From Rhodospirillaceae bacterium (lineage in GTDB: Bacteria; Pseudomonadota; Alphaproteobacteria; GCA-2731375): a stretch of 64,000 bases of DNA. The notes under the pieces were generated by a model that worked only from the letters and a program-made list of their open reading frames with translations, had not been told where the DNA came from and did no database searches. Made by a program: the position numbers and the translations under genes. The stretch's first letter is position 1, and every line of letters begins with the position of its first letter. This document shows positions 18,222-28,270 of this stretch, piece by piece. Location of the stretch: the NCBI GenBank assembly GCA_018660265.1, contig JABJKS010000110.1:42782-106781 (forward strand), written 5' to 3'.

Positions 18222-19556
18222 CTAGCTTCCTGCCGGTGTATTTGTAAGGGCATTAAGGGCGGCTTCGATGGACAATTCCTGGCGCTCGCCGCTGCGCCGT
18301 TCCTTCAACTCTACGACGCCGGTTTTCAAGCCCCGTGGCCCAACAATCAACTGCCAGGGCAGACCGATCAGATCCATGGTTGCGAATTTGCCCCCTGCCC
18401 GGCCGTCGCTGTCATCCAACAAAACATCGAGACCGGCGGCAGTGAGTTTGCCATAAATATCATCCACCGCCCCGTCGCATGCGGCGTCACCTGTTTTCAA
18501 ATTGATCACGCCAACCTGAAATGGTGCCACGGAAGACGGCCAGATGATGCCGTCATCATCATGGCTGGCTTCGATAATCGCACCGACCATGCGGGATACA
18601 CCTATGCCGTAGGAGCCCATTTCCACAGGCACCTCCACACCGTCGGCACCCGTGACGTTTGCGCCCATGGCCTCTGAATACTTGGTGCCAAAGTTAAAGA
18701 TGTGCCCGACTTCAATGCCCCGCGTCTCGATCCGGCGATCTTCGGGCACTTCGCCCTCGAACCGTTCCGCGTCGTGCATTTCATCCGTCGCGGCATAGCG
18801 CGCCGTCCAATGTTCGATGATTGGCGAGAGGTCACTGTCATAGCTGATGGAGGCATCCGGTGCTTCGTAATCCAGATAGTCCGCATGGCAATAGATTTCA
18901 CTTTCACCGGTATCGGCCAGAATAACGAATTCATGGCTCATATCACCGCCAATGGGTCCCGTATCGGCGCGCATGGGAATGGCCTTAACGCCCAGGCGCT
19001 CAAAGGTCCGCAGATAGGCGACGAACATCTTGTTATAAGAATGGCGCGAGGCATCCTTATCCAGATCAAAGGAATAATTGTCCTTCATCAGGAATTCCCT
19101 GCCCCGCATGATACCAAACCGGGGCCGCACCTCGTCGCGGAACTTCCATTGGATGTGGTAGAGGTTCAGGGGCAGTTGACGATAACTGCGGACGGACCCG
19201 CGAAAGATCTCGGTGATCATTTCTTCATTGGTGGGGCCGAACAACATATCCCGCTCATGCCGATCCGTTATGCGCAACATCTCCTGACCGTAGTCATCAT
19301 AACGCCCACTTTCGCGCCACAAATCCGCCGGCTGAATGGTCGGCATCAACAATTCCTGGGCCCCTGCGGCATCCTGTTCCTCACGCACGATCTGTTCGAT
19401 TTTTTTCAGAACGCGAAAGCCCAATGGCAGCCACGTATAAATACCCGCCGATGATTGCCGGATCATCCCGGCCCGTAACATCAGACGATGAGAGACAATT
19501 TGTGCCTCGGCCGGGGTGTCTTTCAAGACGGGAAGAAAGAATTGCGACATACGCAT
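18222..19556 (-). CDS. proS: Prolyl-tRNA synthetase (short alphaproteobacterial type)
   Basis: A 444-residue class II synthetase that charges tRNA-Pro. [13 protein letters not shown] and the motif 2 region [26 protein letters not shown] (written here from [10 protein letters not shown]) are intact, and motif 3 appears as [16 protein letters not shown]. At about 440 residues it lacks the long editing insertion between motifs 2 and 3 present in E. coli ProRS, as normal in this class. Two Met codons at the start (MRMSQFF) make the precise start uncertain by two residues. Heads the proS-lolC-lolD unit. Confidence 0.94.
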   Translation of the reverse strand: MRMSQFFLPVLKDTPAEAQIVSHRLMLRAGMIRQSSAGIYTWLPLGFRVLKKIEQIVREEQDAAGAQELLMPTIQPADLWRESGRYDDYGQEMLRITDRHERDMLFGPTNEEMITEIFRGSVRSYRQLPLNLYHIQWKFRDEVRPRFGIMRGREFLMKDNYSFDLDKDASRHSYNKMFVAYLRTFERLGVKAIPMRADTGPIGGDMSHEFVILADTGESEIYCHADYLDYEAPDASISYDSDLSPIIEHWTARYAATDEMHDAERFEGEVPEDRRIETRGIEVGHIFNFGTKYSEAMGANVTGADGVEVPVEMGSYGIGVSRMVGAIIEASHDDDGIIWPSSVAPFQVGVINLKTGDAACDGAVDDIYGKLTAAGLDVLLDDSDGRAGGKFATMDLIGLPWQLIVGPRGLKTGVVELKERRSGERQELSIEAALNALTNTPAGS

Positions 19557-19626
19557 GATTGGGCCTCAAAATATAAAACGCTTGTGGCGATGTTTAGGCA
19601 AAGCCGTCCCATAAGGCAATGGCGGT

Positions 19627-19693
19627 TCCAAGAGTATTTCCAACTCGGAAATTCTCCGACTCTTGGGATTTGAGCAATTGGAATTGGTTCTAG
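19627..19693. repeat. Dispersed palindromic repeat, diverged copy C (behind the LLM oxidoreductase gene)
   Basis: CCAAGAGT at 19628-19635 pairs with ACTCTTGG downstream, enclosing a second small stem (TTTCC/GGAAA), then TTTGAGCAATTGGAATTGGTTCTAG. The stretch GACTCTTGGGATTTGAGCAA matches GACTCTTAAGAATCGAGCAA of copy B, and the end TTCTAG matches the shared CTCTAG end. The terminal CTAG at 19690-19693 gives the TAG stop of the minus-strand LLM gene. Lies in the gap before proS. Confidence 0.6.
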
Positions 19694-20553
19694 GAAAGTT
19701 TACCGCGCATGGTTTCGGCGAAATGGGCAATCTTATCCAGACGGGGCAAGACATCGTCCGCTGGGGCGGCCTTGACGCCAAAGATACAACGGTTCACCCC
19801 ATTTTTAGCCAAGGTTGCAATAGCTGCGGGGTCTCGTGGTGTCCCGAAAGTGGTGATGGGATAGGGATCGCGCCCGGCGTCCTTGGCCAATGCTGCCAAT
19901 TCGGCCATACGTGCCGCCTTTAGGTCCATGCCTTGGCCATCCGCCTCCAACAAAGGCATCCAGCCATCACCATAGCGTTGCACCCGGCCAAAGGTCCCCG
20001 GCGCATCACCGCCGATGAAAATAGGTGGGTATGGCTTTTGCACCGGTTTTGGCCATGATTGTATGCGATCGAAATTCACGAATTCGCCATTGTAGCTGGC
20101 TTCATCCTGGGTCCAGATCGCCTGCATGGCTTCCATACGTTCACGGGCGACTTTCCAGCGGCGATCCCAGGGCGCGCCGTGGTTTTCCATTTCCTCACGA
20201 TTCCAGCCCCCGCCAATACCGAAATCAACCCGGCCGCCTGAGATATGATCCAGGCTGGCCACATCTTTGGCGGTGACAATGGGGTCGCGCTCCACCACCA
20301 GGCAAACCCCGGTTCCCAGACGGATGCGCTTGGTCACCGCAGCGGCTGCGGCCAGGGCCAAAAACATGTCCACATTGTGGGAATAGTCAGGCGGCAGGTC
20401 ACCGCCCAGGATAAACTGGCTATCGCGACTGGCGGGGATATGGGTATGGTCGGGAATAAACAGAGCGTCCAGCCCGCGTTCTTCCACCGCGACGGCAAGA
20501 TCCACTGCCTGTATAGAATAATCCGTCACGAACATGCAGATGCCAAATTCCAT
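19690..20553 (-). CDS. LLM-class F420/flavin-dependent oxidoreductase
   Basis: A 287-residue TIM-barrel oxidoreductase of the luciferase-like family, TIGR03619-like branch. MEFGICMFVTDYSIQAVDLAVAVEERGLDALFIPDH is the usual N-terminus; LGTGVCLVVERDPIVTAKDVASLDHISGGRVDFGIGGGW is the hallmark central block. The cofactor (F420 or FMN) and substrate are not determinable. Its stop lies in repeat copy C. It is not part of the usual conserved cluster around proS and may be an insertion. Confidence 0.82.
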   Translation of the reverse strand: MEFGICMFVTDYSIQAVDLAVAVEERGLDALFIPDHTHIPASRDSQFILGGDLPPDYSHNVDMFLALAAAAAVTKRIRLGTGVCLVVERDPIVTAKDVASLDHISGGRVDFGIGGGWNREEMENHGAPWDRRWKVARERMEAMQAIWTQDEASYNGEFVNFDRIQSWPKPVQKPYPPIFIGGDAPGTFGRVQRYGDGWMPLLEADGQGMDLKAARMAELAALAKDAGRDPYPITTFGTPRDPAAIATLAKNGVNRCIFGVKAAPADDVLPRLDKIAHFAETMRGKLS

Positions 20554-20632
20554 ACCACCGCCTCATTTTCTGATGATTTCTGTGGTCAGCAGAATAGGGC
20601 AGAAAAGCCGGAACAGCCAATACGATACGCGA

Positions 20633-21073
20633 CTATTTTCTGCGGCGTCCGTGCAAAAGATCGCGACAGGCTGCAACCATGCGGTCCGTTTGGCCGGTTA
20701 CAAGGGTTTTGCCCTCGTATTGGACTTCGCCGCTTTTCCGATCAATGGTGACCAAGCCGACATTGACCTCTGATCCGTCGACTTGCGTTGATGTCCCCTT
20801 CTTCAACAGATCACCCACGGGTACTGTCAAAGGGATCGCAATAATCGGGGGCAGCTTAATCTGCTGTTCTGGGTTCAGGTCCGCTGAGGCGACTTTGTGT
20901 CCCCGGCTGTTGATGCCGGGCTTGTAGGCCACATCAGCAGCTGGTTGATGGCGAACAAGCCAACGGCAATCCTTTTTGGAAATCTTGATTTCACCCGTCA
21001 ACTCATCCGCACGGGCCGGCGCAAAGGCAATGATCGCCGCCATTAATGCAAATGTGAATGTACGCACTATCAT
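20633..21073 (-). CDS. Hypothetical secreted protein
   Basis: About 146 residues from ATG 21073 (AGGATGCAGCG in front); a Met five codons earlier is inside that ribosome site. The N-terminus MIVRTFTFALMAAIIAFAPARADE is a typical Sec signal peptide with cleavage after ARA. The mature part contains CRWLVRHQPAADVAYKPGINSRGHKVASADLN and a later VAACRDLLHGRRRK; two Cys (one near each end) could form a disulfide. No family is recognised with certainty; role in the periplasm unknown. Confidence 0.65.
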   Translation of the reverse strand: MIVRTFTFALMAAIIAFAPARADELTGEIKISKKDCRWLVRHQPAADVAYKPGINSRGHKVASADLNPEQQIKLPPIIAIPLTVPVGDLLKKGTSTQVDGSEVNVGLVTIDRKSGEVQYEGKTLVTGQTDRMVAACRDLLHGRRRK

Positions 21074-21123
21074 CGCTGCATCCTGCATCGGATGACTTAA
21101 ATTCTTGTTAAGGCGGCATTGGG

Positions 21124-21210
21124 CAAAAAAAGAGGCCGCACCGGTTAGGGTGCGGCCTAAATAGGAGGAAACGCCATCGAGCGTTTTGTCGGGAGTCGAG
21201 CCTCCAACGA
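21124..21210 (-). ncRNA. Probable small RNA, suhB/mmgR (alpha-r8)-like
   Basis: The 219-bp gap between the secreted-protein gene and the DUF1467 gene holds a compact structured transcript on the minus strand. It reads TCGTTGGAGGCTCGACTCC, then a stem AAACGC/GCGTTT, then the conserved-looking GCGTTTCCTCCTATTTAGG, and ends in a strong hairpin plus seven T. A promoter lies at the right distance. GTTTCCTCC followed by a GC-rich terminator resembles the suhB/mmgR family of alphaproteobacterial trans-acting sRNAs. No open frame of useful size overlaps. The family name is a pattern judgement, not a model score. Confidence 0.5.
21125..21158 (-). terminator. Rho-independent terminator of the small RNA
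   Basis: On the minus strand AGGCCGCACC (21158-21149) pairs perfectly with GGTGCGGCCT (21142-21133) around a 6-base loop, followed by C and a run of seven T (21131-21125). It ends the small RNA and would also stop read-through from the DUF1467 gene. Confidence 0.85.
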
Positions 21211-21215
21211 CATAT

Positions 21216-21246
21216 ATGATAATGGTTCTTAATTACGATAAATCAA
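21216..21246 (-). promoter_or_regulatory. Probable sigma-70 promoter of the small RNA
   Basis: Minus strand: TTGATT (21246-21241) and, 17 bp on, ATTATC (21223-21218), or 19 bp on, TATCAT (21221-21216). Transcription would start near 21210, just ahead of TCGTTGGAGG. Confidence 0.45.
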
Positions 21247-21307
21247 GGGCTAATATATAATTATTACATTTTGCGAATGGAACGCTGTAAAAATACCACA
21301 GGCGTTT

Positions 21308-21571
21308 TCAGCCTTTTGGCGCGAAATACCCCCGAAAATCAATCAAACCAGCTTCTACAACACCAATGATGACCGCCATAATAGCGCCCGATATCAAAGT
21401 TGTTACAAGCATCTTTAATGGAATTCTTGGTTTCGTTGGTGCTGATGCGGCTTCACCACCCGTGACTTCTCCACCTTCTTCCCGAACGGTTCGCACACCA
21501 AAGGGCAGGACCATAAAGAGGACCATCCACCACAATATGGCGTAAATCAATACTCCGCTGACGACGGTCAT
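21308..21571 (-). CDS. DUF1467 family small membrane protein
   Basis: An 87-residue protein with two membrane helices (residues about 5-24 and 52-75) separated by a soluble loop beginning PFGVRTVREEGGEV, the DUF1467 hallmark. It lies 9 bp behind mce, as in many alphaproteobacterial genomes. Function unknown. Confidence 0.88.
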   Translation of the reverse strand: MTVVSGVLIYAILWWMVLFMVLPFGVRTVREEGGEVTGGEAASAPTKPRIPLKMLVTTLISGAIMAVIIGVVEAGLIDFRGYFAPKG

Positions 21572-21580
21572 GTTCGGCCC

Positions 21581-21985
21581 CTAAAGCTGCTCTATTTCGA
21601 TCAAGGTTCCGCAGAAATCCTTGGGATGCAGGAACAATACGGGCTTTCCATGGGCCCCTATTCTGGGCTCTCCATCACCCAAAACCCGGGCACCATCGGT
21701 GCGCAATTGATCACGGGCCGCGATGATATCCTCGACCTCAAAACAGATATGATGCATCCCACCACCTGGCGTCCTTTCCAGATATTTGGCGATGGTAGAG
21801 CCTTCGCCCAAGGGATGCAGCAGTTCAATTTTAGAGTTCTCCAATTCCACAAACACCGTGGTGACACCATGCTCGGGCAGGTCCAGGGGTTCTGAAACGG
21901 TGGCCCCCAATGTATCCCGATAGAGTGCCGTTGCCGCCGCCAAATCAGGCACCGCAATAGCAAGATGGTTGAGACGTCCTATCAT
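21581..21985 (-). CDS. mce: Methylmalonyl-CoA epimerase
   Basis: A 134-residue VOC-fold enzyme interconverting (2R)- and (2S)-methylmalonyl-CoA during propionyl-CoA degradation. LNHLAIAVPDLAAAT (first metal His), GGGMHHICFEVEDI (second metal His) and the C-terminal HPKDFCGTLIEIEQL (metal Glu) are as expected. Located between rnj and the DUF1467 gene. Confidence 0.93.
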   Translation of the reverse strand: MIGRLNHLAIAVPDLAAATALYRDTLGATVSEPLDLPEHGVTTVFVELENSKIELLHPLGEGSTIAKYLERTPGGGMHHICFEVEDIIAARDQLRTDGARVLGDGEPRIGAHGKPVLFLHPKDFCGTLIEIEQL

Positions 21986-22013
21986 CGAAAATTCCTCAAT
22001 ATATTCATTTGCA

Positions 22014-23699
22014 TCAATCTATCCGGATGATTCGTGCTTCCACCACTGCCTTTTTGCCCAATCTCTCCCGGATCAGACGGCGAAGAGCGATGCGTGCGGC
22101 TTCGACCATGCGACCGTCATCCTTGCGGGCGGATTTTGGCAATTCATCCAACGCCGCTTCAACCGCATCCGCGCCTTCGTCTTCAAGACTGGGCCGGGCG
22201 TCATTTGGGTCACTGGCGAGGCCTTGTAGCACCAGTTCGGGATCCGCCAGCAATTCGCCCTTTGCATCGGCAACCAAAATAACAGCCGCACTGCCACTAA
22301 ACATCAATTTTCGCCGGGTCCGCACACCGTCATCATTGGCGGGAACAATCACATCCCCATCGACGAAACAGCGTCCGCTTTGCACCTCTGCCACGACGTC
22401 CGCGCGGCCCGGCGATAAACGTAACGCCTGGCCGTTTTCAATAACCACAGCCTCGGGCACCTGAAGAGAAAGGGCCAATTCCGCATGCGCCAGCATATGC
22501 TTGTATTCACCATGCACCGGTACAGCGATTTGCGGGCGGACCAAGCGGAACATTTCGGCCAATTCATCCCGGCAAGGATGGCCTGAAACATGCACGCCCT
22601 TTTCCTTTTCGCCAATCACTTCAACGCCGTTCCATAGCAGGCGATTATGTACCCGGGAGATCGACATCTCGTTTCCCGGGATGACACGGGATGAGAAGAT
22701 CACCAAATCGCCCTTTTCAAAAGTCACATGGCGATGATCACCGAATGCGATACGTCCCATTGCCGCCCGCTGCTCCCCCTGACAACCGGTGCAAAGGAAC
22801 ATGACCTTATCGGGGGGCAGGTAAGCGCCCTCAACATCCTTTAGAAAAGGTGGCAGATCGTTCAAATAGCCACATTCCTGGGCCGCGGCGACAATGCGCC
22901 ACAGCGAACGCCCCACCAGGACCAAATGCCGATCGTGGGCCGCCGCCACCCGGGCGACCGTATCTATGCGCGCCACGTTGGAGGCAAAGGTCGCGACCGC
23001 AATGCGCCCGGTCCTATTGGCACAAATCTCCATCAATTTATTGCGCACGTCCAATTCCGAGCCGGAGGTACCTTCGTTAAGGGCATTGGTGCTGTCGCCG
23101 ATCAAAGCCATTACCCCTTCATCACCCAGACGACGCAAGGCCTCCTGGTCCGAGGTGGGTCCCACCAGGGGATCGGGGTCCCATTTCCAATCGCCCGTGT
23201 GCAGGACCAGGCCGGCAGAGGTGCGAATGGCCAGGGCGTTCATTTCCAAGGTGGAATGGGTCAGACCAATAAAATCAATGTCAAACGGCCCAATGTCCAA
23301 ACGCTCGCCCGGCTCCAACACATGCAGCGGTACCTGGCCTAACAGGCCCGCTTCCTCCAACTTATTACGCAGCAGGGCAGCGGCAAAGGGCGTCGCCCAG
23401 ACGGGGCAACGCAGTCGGGGCCACAGATGCGCCACTGCGCCCAGATGATCCTCGTGTGCATGGGTGATGACCAGACCAAGCAAATCGTCCCGCCGCTCTT
23501 CCAGATAGGTCGGATCCGGCGTGATGATATCGATACCGGGATGTTCCCCATCGGCGAAGGTGATACCAAGATCAACCAGCAACCATTTCCCACCTATGCC
23601 GTAGAGGTTCATGTTCATGCCGATTTCGCCGGACCCGCCCAGGGGTAGAAAAATCAATTCATCTTCTGCGAACTCAGACACGGACACATACAATTCCAC
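22014..23699 (-). CDS. rnj: Ribonuclease J
   Basis: A 561-residue metallo-beta-lactamase/beta-CASP nuclease with endo- and 5'-3' exoribonuclease activity in RNA turnover and rRNA maturation. LPLGGSGEIGMNMNLYG at the N-terminus, the metal motif THAHEDHLGA at about 76-85, HTGDWKWD and HVSGHPCRDELAEM (beta-CASP motif) are all present. The start appears to be GTG at 23699 with no strong ribosome site. It lies 15 bp after coaX. Alphaproteobacteria typically carry RNase J in this neighbourhood. Confidence 0.93.
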   Translation of the reverse strand: MELYVSVSEFAEDELIFLPLGGSGEIGMNMNLYGIGGKWLLVDLGITFADGEHPGIDIITPDPTYLEERRDDLLGLVITHAHEDHLGAVAHLWPRLRCPVWATPFAAALLRNKLEEAGLLGQVPLHVLEPGERLDIGPFDIDFIGLTHSTLEMNALAIRTSAGLVLHTGDWKWDPDPLVGPTSDQEALRRLGDEGVMALIGDSTNALNEGTSGSELDVRNKLMEICANRTGRIAVATFASNVARIDTVARVAAAHDRHLVLVGRSLWRIVAAAQECGYLNDLPPFLKDVEGAYLPPDKVMFLCTGCQGEQRAAMGRIAFGDHRHVTFEKGDLVIFSSRVIPGNEMSISRVHNRLLWNGVEVIGEKEKGVHVSGHPCRDELAEMFRLVRPQIAVPVHGEYKHMLAHAELALSLQVPEAVVIENGQALRLSPGRADVVAEVQSGRCFVDGDVIVPANDDGVRTRRKLMFSGSAAVILVADAKGELLADPELVLQGLASDPNDARPSLEDEGADAVEAALDELPKSARKDDGRMVEAARIALRRLIRERLGKKAVVEARIIRID

Positions 23700-23714
23700 T
23701 TCATAAAGAGCGAT

Positions 23715-24482
23715 CTAGCCCCGGTTGCGCCGATAGATTTCCAGCAAACCACGCATTGTGATATCGGGAACGTTGGCTTCTATCACATCCGTGGCCCCTT
23801 CGAACACCGGCGCGAGGCCTCCCGTGGAAACTATTTTCATAGGTTTGCCGAATTCCGCCCTGATACGGTTCACAATCCCCTCTACCAAGCCCACATAACC
23901 CCAAAATACCCCGGAATGCATACAGGCGACGGTATCGGTGCCGATAACCTTCTCCGGTCGGGCAACGACAATCCGGGGCAATAGGGCCGTGGCATTGTGC
24001 AAAGCTTCCAGGCTTAGATTGATACCAGGTGCGATGACCCCGCCCCTGTAGTCGCCCACTTCATCAGCCACATCAAAGGTTGTCGCGGTGCCGAAATCCA
24101 CGACGACAGCTGCCTCGTTGGGATACAGCACACTTGCACCAACCGTATTGCAGATGCGGTCCGCGCCGACCGGGGGCCGGGCGTGGACCTGCATGCCGTA
24201 GGTGGTGCTTTCATCTCCAAGGACGATAGGTTCCGTATTGAAATAATAGCTGCATAGACGTCGCAGGTTGAAAAGAGCCTGGGGTACGGTGGTGGCAATG
24301 ATCGCATCCGTGACCATTTTTCGATCAAAGCCGTTCAAATCGAACAATTGCGTCAACCAGACCGCATGTTCATCCGCGGTGCGCGTGGCGGAGGTATGCT
24401 GCCGCCATTCTCCCAAAGCTTTATCGCCGTCATAAAGGGAGAATTTGATGTTGGTATTATTGGCGTTGATGGCGAGCAACAT
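23715..24482 (-). CDS. coaX: Type III pantothenate kinase
   Basis: A 255-residue ASKHA-fold kinase making 4'-phosphopantothenate, the first step of coenzyme A synthesis. The N-terminal ATP loop MLLAINANNTNIKFSLYDG, central ARPPVGADRICNTVGA (GADR, pantothenate site) and VVVDFGTATTFDV are diagnostic. Sits between birA and rnj in the conserved nuoN-birA-coaX-rnj order. Confidence 0.94.
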   Translation of the reverse strand: MLLAINANNTNIKFSLYDGDKALGEWRQHTSATRTADEHAVWLTQLFDLNGFDRKMVTDAIIATTVPQALFNLRRLCSYYFNTEPIVLGDESTTYGMQVHARPPVGADRICNTVGASVLYPNEAAVVVDFGTATTFDVADEVGDYRGGVIAPGINLSLEALHNATALLPRIVVARPEKVIGTDTVACMHSGVFWGYVGLVEGIVNRIRAEFGKPMKIVSTGGLAPVFEGATDVIEANVPDITMRGLLEIYRRNRG

Positions 24483-24493
24483 GGTTGCGACCC

Positions 24494-25267
24494 TTAGTTA
24501 TGTGGCAGGAAAATCTCTCCGGCGGCGATGGAGCGCATGCTGCCGTCGGGCAATTCGACGATTAGGTTACCATTTCCATCCAAATCCCGGAAGGTGGCGA
24601 CAAATTCCTCCCCCCCCACGCGGACCCGAATTTGTTCATTCAATTTTTGTGCCCGTTGCAGCCACGCCATACGTAATGGGGCGAACCCCTGCTGCTGCCA
24701 AACGTCCAGCCAATGGAGCAATCTTGGCGCCAGGGCGGCCAGTAGGCTATGCGGTGTACTTTTCCTTATACCCAGTGTGTGCAGGGACGTTGTCGACTGT
24801 CCTGCGTCCTGCGGGTGATGGGCGACGTTGACCCCCATTCCAAGCACCAACCATTCAACCCCGCCACCGGCACGGGCGGCGGATTCTAGCAAAATGCCGG
24901 ATATCTTGGCACCGCCGATCAGGACGTCGTTTGGCCATTTATGTTGTGGTTCTAAATTTGGTGCGATCTGTAGAATGGCATCTGATAGCGCCTGGGCCGC
25001 CAGGAATGATATTTGTGCGACCTCGCCCGCATGCCCCGGCGGACGCAATAACAATGACATATACAAATTGCCCGGCTTGGAGGTCCATTCCCGGCCCGTC
25101 CGCCCACGCCCGGCTCTTTGTTCGCCTGCGACGATAAGGTTGCCCGCAGGCGCACCGGCCCGTGCTTTGTCCTTGGCCACATCGTTGGTGGAGGTAATTG
25201 TTTCGTAGTAGTGGGCCGTAAAAAACGCCGGCAGGTCAGGCAATTGCGCTGGTGAATGGGTGCTCAC
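24494..25267 (-). CDS. birA: Biotin-[acetyl-CoA-carboxylase] ligase
   Basis: A 257-residue monofunctional biotin protein ligase; there is no N-terminal DNA-binding domain, so it does not repress biotin genes. [33 protein letters not shown] (biotinyl-AMP loop and central strand) and [18 protein letters not shown] are conserved. The GTG start at 25267 overlaps the nuoN stop as GTGA, fits family length and is chosen over an upstream frame extension lying wholly inside nuoN. Confidence 0.9.
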   Translation of the reverse strand: MSTHSPAQLPDLPAFFTAHYYETITSTNDVAKDKARAGAPAGNLIVAGEQRAGRGRTGREWTSKPGNLYMSLLLRPPGHAGEVAQISFLAAQALSDAILQIAPNLEPQHKWPNDVLIGGAKISGILLESAARAGGGVEWLVLGMGVNVAHHPQDAGQSTTSLHTLGIRKSTPHSLLAALAPRLLHWLDVWQQQGFAPLRMAWLQRAQKLNEQIRVRVGGEEFVATFRDLDGNGNLIVELPDGSMRSIAAGEIFLPHN

Positions 25268-26706
25268 GGCACCAGGGCAGACGCGGCGACCTGGGCCTGG
25301 GCAATAAAGGGCGCAGTGTAGAAGGCAAAGAACACCACGAAGATACTGCAAACACCGATGATCGCCCGCATTTCCACTGACATCGGGCTTTCAAACGGCT
25401 CCGCCGCCTCGTCGAAATACATCACCTTGATGATGCGCAGGTAATAGAACGCGCCCACCACACTGGCCAAAACACCGATAACCGCCAGGGCATACAATTC
25501 CGCGTTCACGGCGGCGACGAAGATATAGAACTTGCCGAAAAACCCGCCCAAGGGTGGGATGCCCGCCATGGAGAACATAAAGATCGCCAGGGCCAGGGCC
25601 ATAAGTGGATTGGTTTTTGAAAGGCCCGACAGATCGGAAATATCTTCAACCATGCCTGTTTTACGCCGCATGCACAGGATGCAGGCAAAGGTACCGATAT
25701 TCATGGCAACATAGATCGCCAGGTAGACCAGAACACCTCTCACCCCTTCCGCACTGCCCGCGGCAAGGCCGATGAGGGCAAAGCCGACGTGACCGATGGA
25801 GGAATAGGCCATCAGTCGTTTAATGTTGGTTTGCCAGATTGCGGCAAATGCGCCCAGCAACATGGATGCGACCGATATAACAACGACGATTTGCTGCCAA
25901 TCCGCACTGATGGCCACAAACGGTACGATCAGGGCCCGCATGAATAATGCCAGGGCGGCAATTTTTGGCGCTACGGCGAAGAAAGCCGTGACCGGGGTCG
26001 GTGCGCCTTCATAGACATCCGGCGTCCACATATGGAACGGTACGGCGGAGACTTTAAAGGCCAGCCCCGCGCACAGAAAGACGATGCCCACGATCAGACC
26101 GATGGAAGCATGCTCCTGGCCCTGCATGGCAGCGGCAATAGCGGTGAAGGACGTCGCACCCGTGAAGCCATAGATCAGGGAGCAACCGTAGAGCAACATG
26201 CCGGACGACAGAGCCCCCAGGACGAAATATTTCAGGCCGGCTTCCGTGGAACGCAGGCTGTCCCGCTTGAAGGCAGCGATGACGTAAAGTGCCAGGCTTT
26301 GCAGTTCGATCCCCATGTACAAAGACATCAGATCGTTGGCCGAGACCATCATCAACATGCCCAAAGTGGCCAGGACGAACAGCACAGGATATTCAAACCG
26401 CTCCATACCTTCTTCACGGATATAGCCGAGGGACATGATCAGACCAGCACCTGAGGCGATCAGGACCATGACCTTGACGAAGGCTGTGAAGCTATCGGCC
26501 ACATACATACCGGCGAAACTGATGGCGCTTTCCGCTGGCGCCTTAATGATCAGCAATAGAGTTACGGCAAAGGCGGCGACGGCCAACCAGCTGAGCATTT
26601 TGGTGGATTGGTTGCCCCGGAAGACACCGATCATCAAAAGGACCATTGATGATATGGCGAGGAATATTTCCGGTGCCGCTGTGGCGTAATCGTGTGGGTT
26701 GACCAT
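25264..26706 (-). CDS. nuoN: NADH-quinone oxidoreductase subunit N
   Basis: 480-residue antiporter-like membrane subunit of complex I, about 14 helices. [64 protein letters not shown] (with the broken helix and key Glu and Lys) and [16 protein letters not shown] are characteristic. Lies 22 bp after nuoM and ends overlapping birA. Confidence 0.95.
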   Translation of the reverse strand: MVNPHDYATAAPEIFLAISSMVLLMIGVFRGNQSTKMLSWLAVAAFAVTLLLIIKAPAESAISFAGMYVADSFTAFVKVMVLIASGAGLIMSLGYIREEGMERFEYPVLFVLATLGMLMMVSANDLMSLYMGIELQSLALYVIAAFKRDSLRSTEAGLKYFVLGALSSGMLLYGCSLIYGFTGATSFTAIAAAMQGQEHASIGLIVGIVFLCAGLAFKVSAVPFHMWTPDVYEGAPTPVTAFFAVAPKIAALALFMRALIVPFVAISADWQQIVVVISVASMLLGAFAAIWQTNIKRLMAYSSIGHVGFALIGLAAGSAEGVRGVLVYLAIYVAMNIGTFACILCMRRKTGMVEDISDLSGLSKTNPLMALALAIFMFSMAGIPPLGGFFGKFYIFVAAVNAELYALAVIGVLASVVGAFYYLRIIKVMYFDEAAEPFESPMSVEMRAIIGVCSIFVVFFAFYTAPFIAQAQVAASALVP

Positions 26707-26728
26707 GGGCCCGTTTTCCTACCTATCC

Positions 26729-28267
26729 CTATTTCGCCGCCAGCTGGGCGGAGACTTGTGCACCGCCTGCACCATCTGCCGCTGCCTGAATGGCCATCTG
26801 ATGTTGTTGGATCAAGTGATCGACCGAGACATGCATGACATCCAGGAACGGGCCGGGATAAACACCCATGACAATAGCCAGGACCACCAGGGGTGCAAAG
26901 AAAGCAATCTCCCGCTTGTCCATGTCCAGGATCTGTTTCAGGTCGTCCTTGTCGATAGTGCCAAACACCGTGCGCCGGTACAGCCACAGCATATAGGCCG
27001 CGCCCAGGATAACACCGAGGGCGGCCAGGGCGGCGACCCAGGTGTTGACCTGATAGACGCCAACCAGCACCAAAATTTCGCCCACAAAGCCCGCTGTCCC
27101 CGGCAGACCCACAGAGGCCAGCATGAAGATCATGAAGGTTACCGCATAGATGGGCATGCGATTGACCAGACCGCCATAGCGGGCGATATCGCGGGAATGA
27201 ATACGGTCGTAAATCACACCCACACACAGGAATAATGCGGCTGAAACAATACCGTGGCTAAGCATCTGGAAGATGCCACCTTCGATCCCCTGGGTATTGA
27301 AGGTAAATATACCGATGGTCACGAAACCCATGTGCGCGACGGAGGAATAAGCGATCAGCTTCTTCATATCCTCCTGCACCAGGGCGACGAGGGAGGTATA
27401 GATCACCGCGACCACGGACAGGGTAAAGACCAATGGTACAAACTGATCGGATGCCAATGGCAACATGGGGAGAGAGAAACGCAGGAAGCCGTAACCGCCC
27501 ATTTTCAGCAGCACACCCGCCAGGATGACGGAGCCCGCGGTTGGTGCCTCAACATGGGCATCTGGCAGCCAGGTATGAACCGGCCACATGGGCATCTTCA
27601 CAGCGAAGGAGGCAAAGAATGCCAGCCACAGCCACGTCTGTTCCTGGGCCGTGAAGCCATGCGCCATGAGGGTTGGTATATCCGTCGTTCCCGCCTCGAA
27701 ATACATATAGATCAGGGCGAGCAGAAGCAGCACCGAACCCAGCAAGGTATAGAGGAAAAATTTAAAGGAGGAATAGACCCGCCGTGGACCGCCCCAGACC
27801 CCGATGATCAGGAACATGGGGATCAAACCGCCTTCGAAGAAAAGATAGAACAGCACGAAATCCAAGGCGCAGAAAACCCCGATCATCATGCATTCCAGCA
27901 ACAGGAAAGCGATCATGTATTCCCGGACACGGGTGGTAATCGATGTCCAGGAGGCCAGGATACAGATCGGCATCAAAAACGCGGTCAAGACCACAAAAAG
28001 CATGGAGATGCCGTCGACACCCATGCGGTAGTCAATATCACCGCCCAACCAGGCAAAGCGCTCTACAAACTGAAAATCCGCCGTGCCGTTGTCGAAATTG
28101 GCCCAGATAACCAGGCTGACCAGAAACGTCAGAAGCGTGGTCATGAGGGCGACGTTCTTGGCGTTGCGGTCCGCCAGTTCGTTCGCACCTTGGGCGAAAA
28201 GGAAGATGAAGCCCGCACCTACCAAAGGCAGGAAAGTCACCAGGCTTAAGAGGGGCCAATCGCTCAT
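26729..28267 (-). CDS. nuoM: NADH-quinone oxidoreductase subunit M
   Basis: 512-residue antiporter-like proton-channel subunit. [38 protein letters not shown] (with the essential Glu) and [37 protein letters not shown] are signature segments. Three bases follow nuoL; ends with an Ala-rich tail. Confidence 0.95.
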   Translation of the reverse strand: MSDWPLLSLVTFLPLVGAGFIFLFAQGANELADRNAKNVALMTTLLTFLVSLVIWANFDNGTADFQFVERFAWLGGDIDYRMGVDGISMLFVVLTAFLMPICILASWTSITTRVREYMIAFLLLECMMIGVFCALDFVLFYLFFEGGLIPMFLIIGVWGGPRRVYSSFKFFLYTLLGSVLLLLALIYMYFEAGTTDIPTLMAHGFTAQEQTWLWLAFFASFAVKMPMWPVHTWLPDAHVEAPTAGSVILAGVLLKMGGYGFLRFSLPMLPLASDQFVPLVFTLSVVAVIYTSLVALVQEDMKKLIAYSSVAHMGFVTIGIFTFNTQGIEGGIFQMLSHGIVSAALFLCVGVIYDRIHSRDIARYGGLVNRMPIYAVTFMIFMLASVGLPGTAGFVGEILVLVGVYQVNTWVAALAALGVILGAAYMLWLYRRTVFGTIDKDDLKQILDMDKREIAFFAPLVVLAIVMGVYPGPFLDVMHVSVDHLIQQHQMAIQAAADGAGGAQVSAQLAAK

Positions 28268-28270
28268 GAT

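Noticed and set aside
19627..19680. Simple transcription terminator of the LLM gene
   Set aside because: The hairpin is not followed by a T-run on the minus strand and shares blocks with the two other repeat copies, so it is listed as a repeat.
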